From Poronia punctata (lineage: Eukaryota > Ascomycota > Sordariomycetes > Xylariales > Xylariaceae), in the NCBI GenBank assembly GCA_022579005.1, contig MU401604.1, positions 33,123 to 97,122 on the forward strand: a DNA stretch of 64,000 nucleotides. Direction: 5' to 3'. Below the pieces are notes generated by a model that searched no databases, was not told the origin of the DNA, and was given only the letters and a program-made list of their open reading frames with translations. Positions 60,301 through 64,000 of this stretch are shown one piece after another. How positions within the stretch are numbered: the first letter of the stretch is position 1; each line of letters begins with the position of its first letter. A program made the position numbers and the translations under genes.

Positions 60301-63275
60301 GGTCGGCTTTAAATTAAAGCTTTAAGCACTTAGTTAAATATTGTTTTATAAAATATTAAAAGCAACTATTACAATATTAATATAAAAATAGCTACTTATA
60401 TTAGTTGCCTATTATAACGCATTTTTAATAGGCTAGGATTTAGTTTATTAAACTAAGGCTATAAAGCAATTAATTAATTTTAAAAGCGTAATTATATTAA
60501 GCTGTAAGCTAAGCAGCCTGCTAAAGTTTATAGCATTAATTAAAACTTAACTTTTATTTTCTTAGCTAAATTAGTGTTTAATATTTTTAAGCGCTATATA
60601 AATAGTTTTTTTACTTTTAACTATAGCGTTTTAAACAATATAGCTAACCTAATAAATTAATATATTAGCATAGCCTAGTGCTTTAAAAATTATGTTTTTA
60701 AGCATAACGTTAACTTTTTTTAAAAGCAGCTTGTTAACTTTAATATCTTATAACTATTAAGCCTTTATATAAATATTAAGCGCTTATTTTATATTAGCTT
60801 TTTTGCTTTTAAATATATTTTTTATAGTAGTAAAAAGTAAATTAAATATTTTAACTTTTAAAGCAACTAGTTAAATATTTAATTATAGCAAAATATTTTT
60901 ATTTTTTTAAGCAAAAACTCTTATAAGCTTTTAATAAAAGTAAACTTATATAAAAAGTAGCTTATATTAGTTAATAGTAAACATTTTAGCAGCTATTTTA
61001 TTATTGCCTTTTTTAACCTTTTTTATAACCTTTATACTATTAAAGTTAATAGTAATAATATAAATAAAATCCTAAGTCTAGTTTATATAAACATAGCCTT
61101 TGCTTTTATATATAAACAAGTTATTATTTTAGCGCAAAGCTTTAATTGTGCTTATGTTGCTAGTATAAGTAAAAAGTTTAATATTAGTAATGTTTTTTAT
61201 AGCTAAAGCGTTTTGTTAATTTTAAACATTAGCTACTTATACTAGTTAAATATACTTTGTTTATAACTATTATGCTGCTTTAAAAGCTATATTTTATAAA
61301 ATTAAATTGTGCTTTTTAAGTTTATAGTACGCTAAAAAGTAAAAGTTATAGTTATTAGCTAGGTTGTTTTTTTAAATATAGCGCAATGCTTTAATTCTAA
61401 TACTTTTATACTCTTAGCTAAATATAATAACGTTACTAAGCAAAGCAATACATTAAATATGCTTAAGCAAGCGCCTTTTTTTAAAGTACTACTAACTATT
61501 AAAGTATATAATTCCGTTTTTATTAAAATTATATGCTTTTAAATAATCTTGTTATAAATAAAAGTTTTTTAAATATACTTAATACTTATAACTAAGTGCT
61601 TTTTAATTTAAATAGCTTTAGTAACCTTTTTGTTTTTGTTTACTATAGTTGCTTTGCTAGTTTATTAAATATATTACAGCTTATATGCTTTACTAATTAT
61701 AATTAATAAAAAGCTAGGAAGCTAGTTAATTTGTTATTTTTTATTATTTTTTTACAATAACTTTTAGCTAACCTATTACAATTTTAATTTTTTAAAAACG
61801 CAAAGTAAAGTTATTTATAATAATAATAAGCTTTTATTTTATAATAGTTACTAGCTAGCTATTAACTATAGCTATACTTTTTGCTTATTAAGCGTTTTAT
61901 TAATTTTTAAGCTAAGCTATAGTAGCTTTAATAAAGTATAAGTAAAAAGGCCTATTAAGTTTTTTAAAAAGCTTAAACTTCTTTTTAAATAAGCTAAGAT
62001 CTTTTTTACTTTGCTTTTAGTATTTTTAAAAGCAAGATTTGTTTATTACCTAAAAGTTAAGCTTATTATAAAGGTCTTTATAAGTAAGTTATTTAAAGTT
62101 ATTAAATCTTAGTTAATAAAAAAAAAAAATAGCTTAAATTATAAGGTTAAATATTTTTTATAAAAAGCTTTAAATTATAGCGTTATTAAAATAAAGCTTA
62201 TTGCAAGCTTTAACATTTTAGTAAAAAAAACAATATTGCTAAAAGTATTTATATAAGCTTTTAATATTGTTTAACTAAAATATTTTTTTATAATTATAAA
62301 GTGCAGCAATAGTAAAGGACTTTTGCTTAAAGTTATTTAAATAAAAATAATGCTTAATAGCGCTATAAGCAATGTTTTAGTTTATATAATCTTTTAAAAA
62401 AAAGATTAACTGCTTATAAACTTTATAAGTTAAAGCGTATTAAAGTAATAGTTAAATATAAGCTTTTAAAGTTATATAATAATTATTAAAGTAGTAAAAA
62501 ACTTTTTTAAGCTAGTTTGTTGCTTTAGTATTGTTAAAAAAAAAGTTAAAATGCTTTAAAAGGTTAAAGTAAGTTATATATTGCTAAAAAACGCAAAGGT
62601 TATATAAAAAAGTAGTAAAATAGTTAATAAAAACTAAGGTTAAGTTTTTATAGCTTATAATTAAAGCGCTAAAAGCAAGAGTTAAAATAAGTTTTTAAAA
62701 AAAAAGTAATAATAAAGCAAAAGTCCTAGCTAACTTAAAAGCTTTAAGCTTTAAGTTAACAATAAAAAGTAAAATAAAGCTAGCTAAGTATAAGCAAATA
62801 GTTAAAAACATTGCTTTTTAAATAAAAGTAAAGTTTAGTAAACTGCTTTAGTATTGTTTTAAAGCAAAAGGTTTAAGTAGTATAAAGTAGCAGCTTAGAT
62901 TATAATCTTTGTTTATAAAACTGCAAAGTTTTATAAAAAGCAACGTGTTAAATAAAAAAAACTATATAAAATAATATAAGCTAAAATAATAAAGTATAAA
63001 TGTATTAAAAAGCTAGTATTAACTAAAAAAGAAAAAAAATATAATAAAAGGTTATTAGCTAGTATTTATATTTAATTAAAATTTTAAAAGTTTTTACTTA
63101 AGCAAGCTATTAATTTTTAAGGTTTTTATTAAAAGTTTAATTTTTAAGTTACTTTAGTTTTTAACTACTAGCTTATATATATGTAGCTTTAAGTATAGCA
63201 AACTTTTTTATACTTTATAAAATACGCTACCTTTTTTTGTTTATTATAGTATTTAAATTTTTTTAGTTTTTCTAG

Positions 63276-63339
63276 TCTTTTAGCTACTTATTTTCTAGTT
63301 TTGCTAATCTTTTAGCTACCTATTTTCTAGTTTTTTTCT
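63276..63339. repeat. Two 32-bp tandem units
   Basis: Units beginning at 63276 and 63308 share TCTTTTAGCTAC, then TATTTTCTAGTTTT, and differ mainly by a T/C transition and a slightly altered end. A further partial TCTAGTC-type word lies after them. Confidence 0.8.
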
Positions 63340-63771
63340 AGTCCTTTTATATTTTTAGTTCTTTTAAATTGCTATTAAAAGTATTTTTTAAGTTATAATC
63401 TTATAGTTTTATTAAACTAAAAGTAGTAAGCTAGCTAAGTTATATTTTATAATTTTAGCTTTGTAGCTTAATTTATATAGCTTTTACTACTTAGTTTTAA
63501 ACTATAATAACTTAGTTATTTTTAAAGCTTTTTTATAATATGTTATTTTTATATTAAAGCTTTTAGCTAATTTTTATAGTTTTTAAGGTTTAAAGTAAGC
63601 TAGTATCTTATTTTTGTTTTTTTAGTTAAATATTAACAGTATTAAAAACTTACTACACTTTTAGCTTGCGCGCGTTTATATATATAAGCGCATTATTAAT
63701 TCCTAGCTTTTCTTTTTTTTTATATAATCTATTTTATAAAAAAAAACTCTTATAAGTCTTATATCCAGGCA

Positions 63772-64000
63772 AAATTACTATTATAATAAAAATTAAAAAT
63801 TTCCAAAAATTACTTTAACTTTACACTAAAAAAAGTTTAGCTAAAGTAAACGCATTAACTAGGTTTTAAAGGCTTTGTATTAATTACGGCTTTATAAAAG
63901 TATTTTAAAAAGCATAACTTAGTATATTATATATATAATAAATAGCTAAATATTTAAGTTTAAAAAGCAACGCAAAAATAAGGGCTATATATATAAAAAT
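63772..64000 (+). repeat. Direct repeat copy B (more mutated), cut by the window end
   Basis: Same orientation as copy A. Three of the differing sites preserve the C/G state where copy A has lost it (opposite 51203, 51266 and 51267), so both copies have mutated independently from a common parent. The left junction lies just after TTATATCCAGG at about 63769. Either terminal repeats of one long or nested element, or two copies of one transposon family; this window cannot separate the two. Confidence 0.92.

Larger units (their letters stand above)
43740..64000. repeat. Hyper-AT, RIP-mutated repeat block (AT isochore)
   Basis: More than 20 kb made almost only of A and T, running off the window. 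TpA is extremely common, stops occur in all frames, and only two frames reach 60 codons. Remaining C is mostly in GpC or ApC (AGCT, TGCT, ACTT, GCAA words), while TpC, CpC and their complements GpA and GpG are scarce. This is expected for transposon DNA destroyed by repeat-induced point mutation in an ascomycete. No transposase, reverse transcriptase or integrase domain can be read any more. A better-preserved island begins at about 51151, and others at about 49380-49660 and 63690-64000. No functional gene was seen. It could be pericentromeric or simply a nested transposon cluster; the sequence alone does not say. Confidence 0.9.

Noticed and set aside
51151..64000. A 12.6-kb LTR retrotransposon bounded by repeats A and B
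   Set aside because: The spacing is long for a fungal LTR element, and no primer-binding site, TG...CA ends or polymerase domain can be seen; two separate copies of one family are equally likely.
43740..64000. Mitochondrial DNA or an assembly of organelle sequence as the cause of the AT block
   Set aside because: No mitochondrial genes, tRNAs or rRNA words are present, and stops occur in every frame under either genetic code; transition-only repeat divergence fits RIP.
1..64000. CRISPR arrays, prokaryotic operons, toxin or defence systems
   Set aside because: None present: eukaryotic intron-containing genes throughout and no regularly spaced direct repeats.

Overview
The window looks like nuclear DNA from a filamentous ascomycete (Pezizomycotina). 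The genes are compact, have short GT-AG introns of about 45-165 nt, and encode proteins with fungal architectures: midasin, CSN5, HAT1, the CTK3 CTD-kinase subunit and a type II NADH dehydrogenase. About 20 kb of hyper-AT DNA carries the mark of repeat-induced point mutation (RIP). I cannot place it more finely than class; Sordariomycetes is a guess.

Positions 1-41261 are a gene-dense euchromatic segment with 14 protein genes, mostly in alternating orientation. In order they are: an Xdj1/Ydj1-type DnaJ cochaperone (-, cut by the window edge), mitochondrial glutamyl-tRNA synthetase (+), CSN5 deneddylase (-), mitochondrial ribosomal protein uS10m/RSM10 (+), mitochondrial tryptophanyl-tRNA synthetase (+), a type II NADH:ubiquinone oxidoreductase (-), a phenol-2-monooxygenase-like flavoprotein (+), the giant ribosome-assembly ATPase midasin (-, about 15 kb), mitochondrial ribosomal protein bL12m (+), a ketopantoate-reductase-family enzyme (-), a ZIP9/Atx2-like metal transporter (-), histone acetyltransferase HAT1 (+), pyrroline-5-carboxylate reductase (-) and CTK3 (+). 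All exon coordinates were read by hand from splice consensus, frame continuity and family similarity; all the multi-exon totals are whole numbers of codons.

Positions 41262-43328 hold no gene I can support. An intron-containing elongator tRNA-Met(CAT) lies at 43329-43430. A few hundred bases later the composition drops abruptly to very high A+T, and it stays there to the window end (about 43740-64000). This block has essentially no open reading frames. It holds internal repeats, including a 226-bp direct repeat pair 12,621 bp apart that differs only by transitions. It is best read as a heavily RIP-mutated transposon graveyard (AT isochore, possibly heterochromatin or pericentromere).

Functionally, five of the first nine genes serve the mitochondrion (two organellar aminoacyl-tRNA synthetases, two mitoribosomal proteins and a respiratory dehydrogenase). 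The rest are housekeeping genes. I see no secondary-metabolite cluster, defence system or CRISPR. The strongest candidates for novelty are the mutational context of the AT block (C loss mainly after a pyrimidine) and the abrupt tRNA-adjacent border. A P5C reductase lacking the usual MPNT motif is a smaller one.
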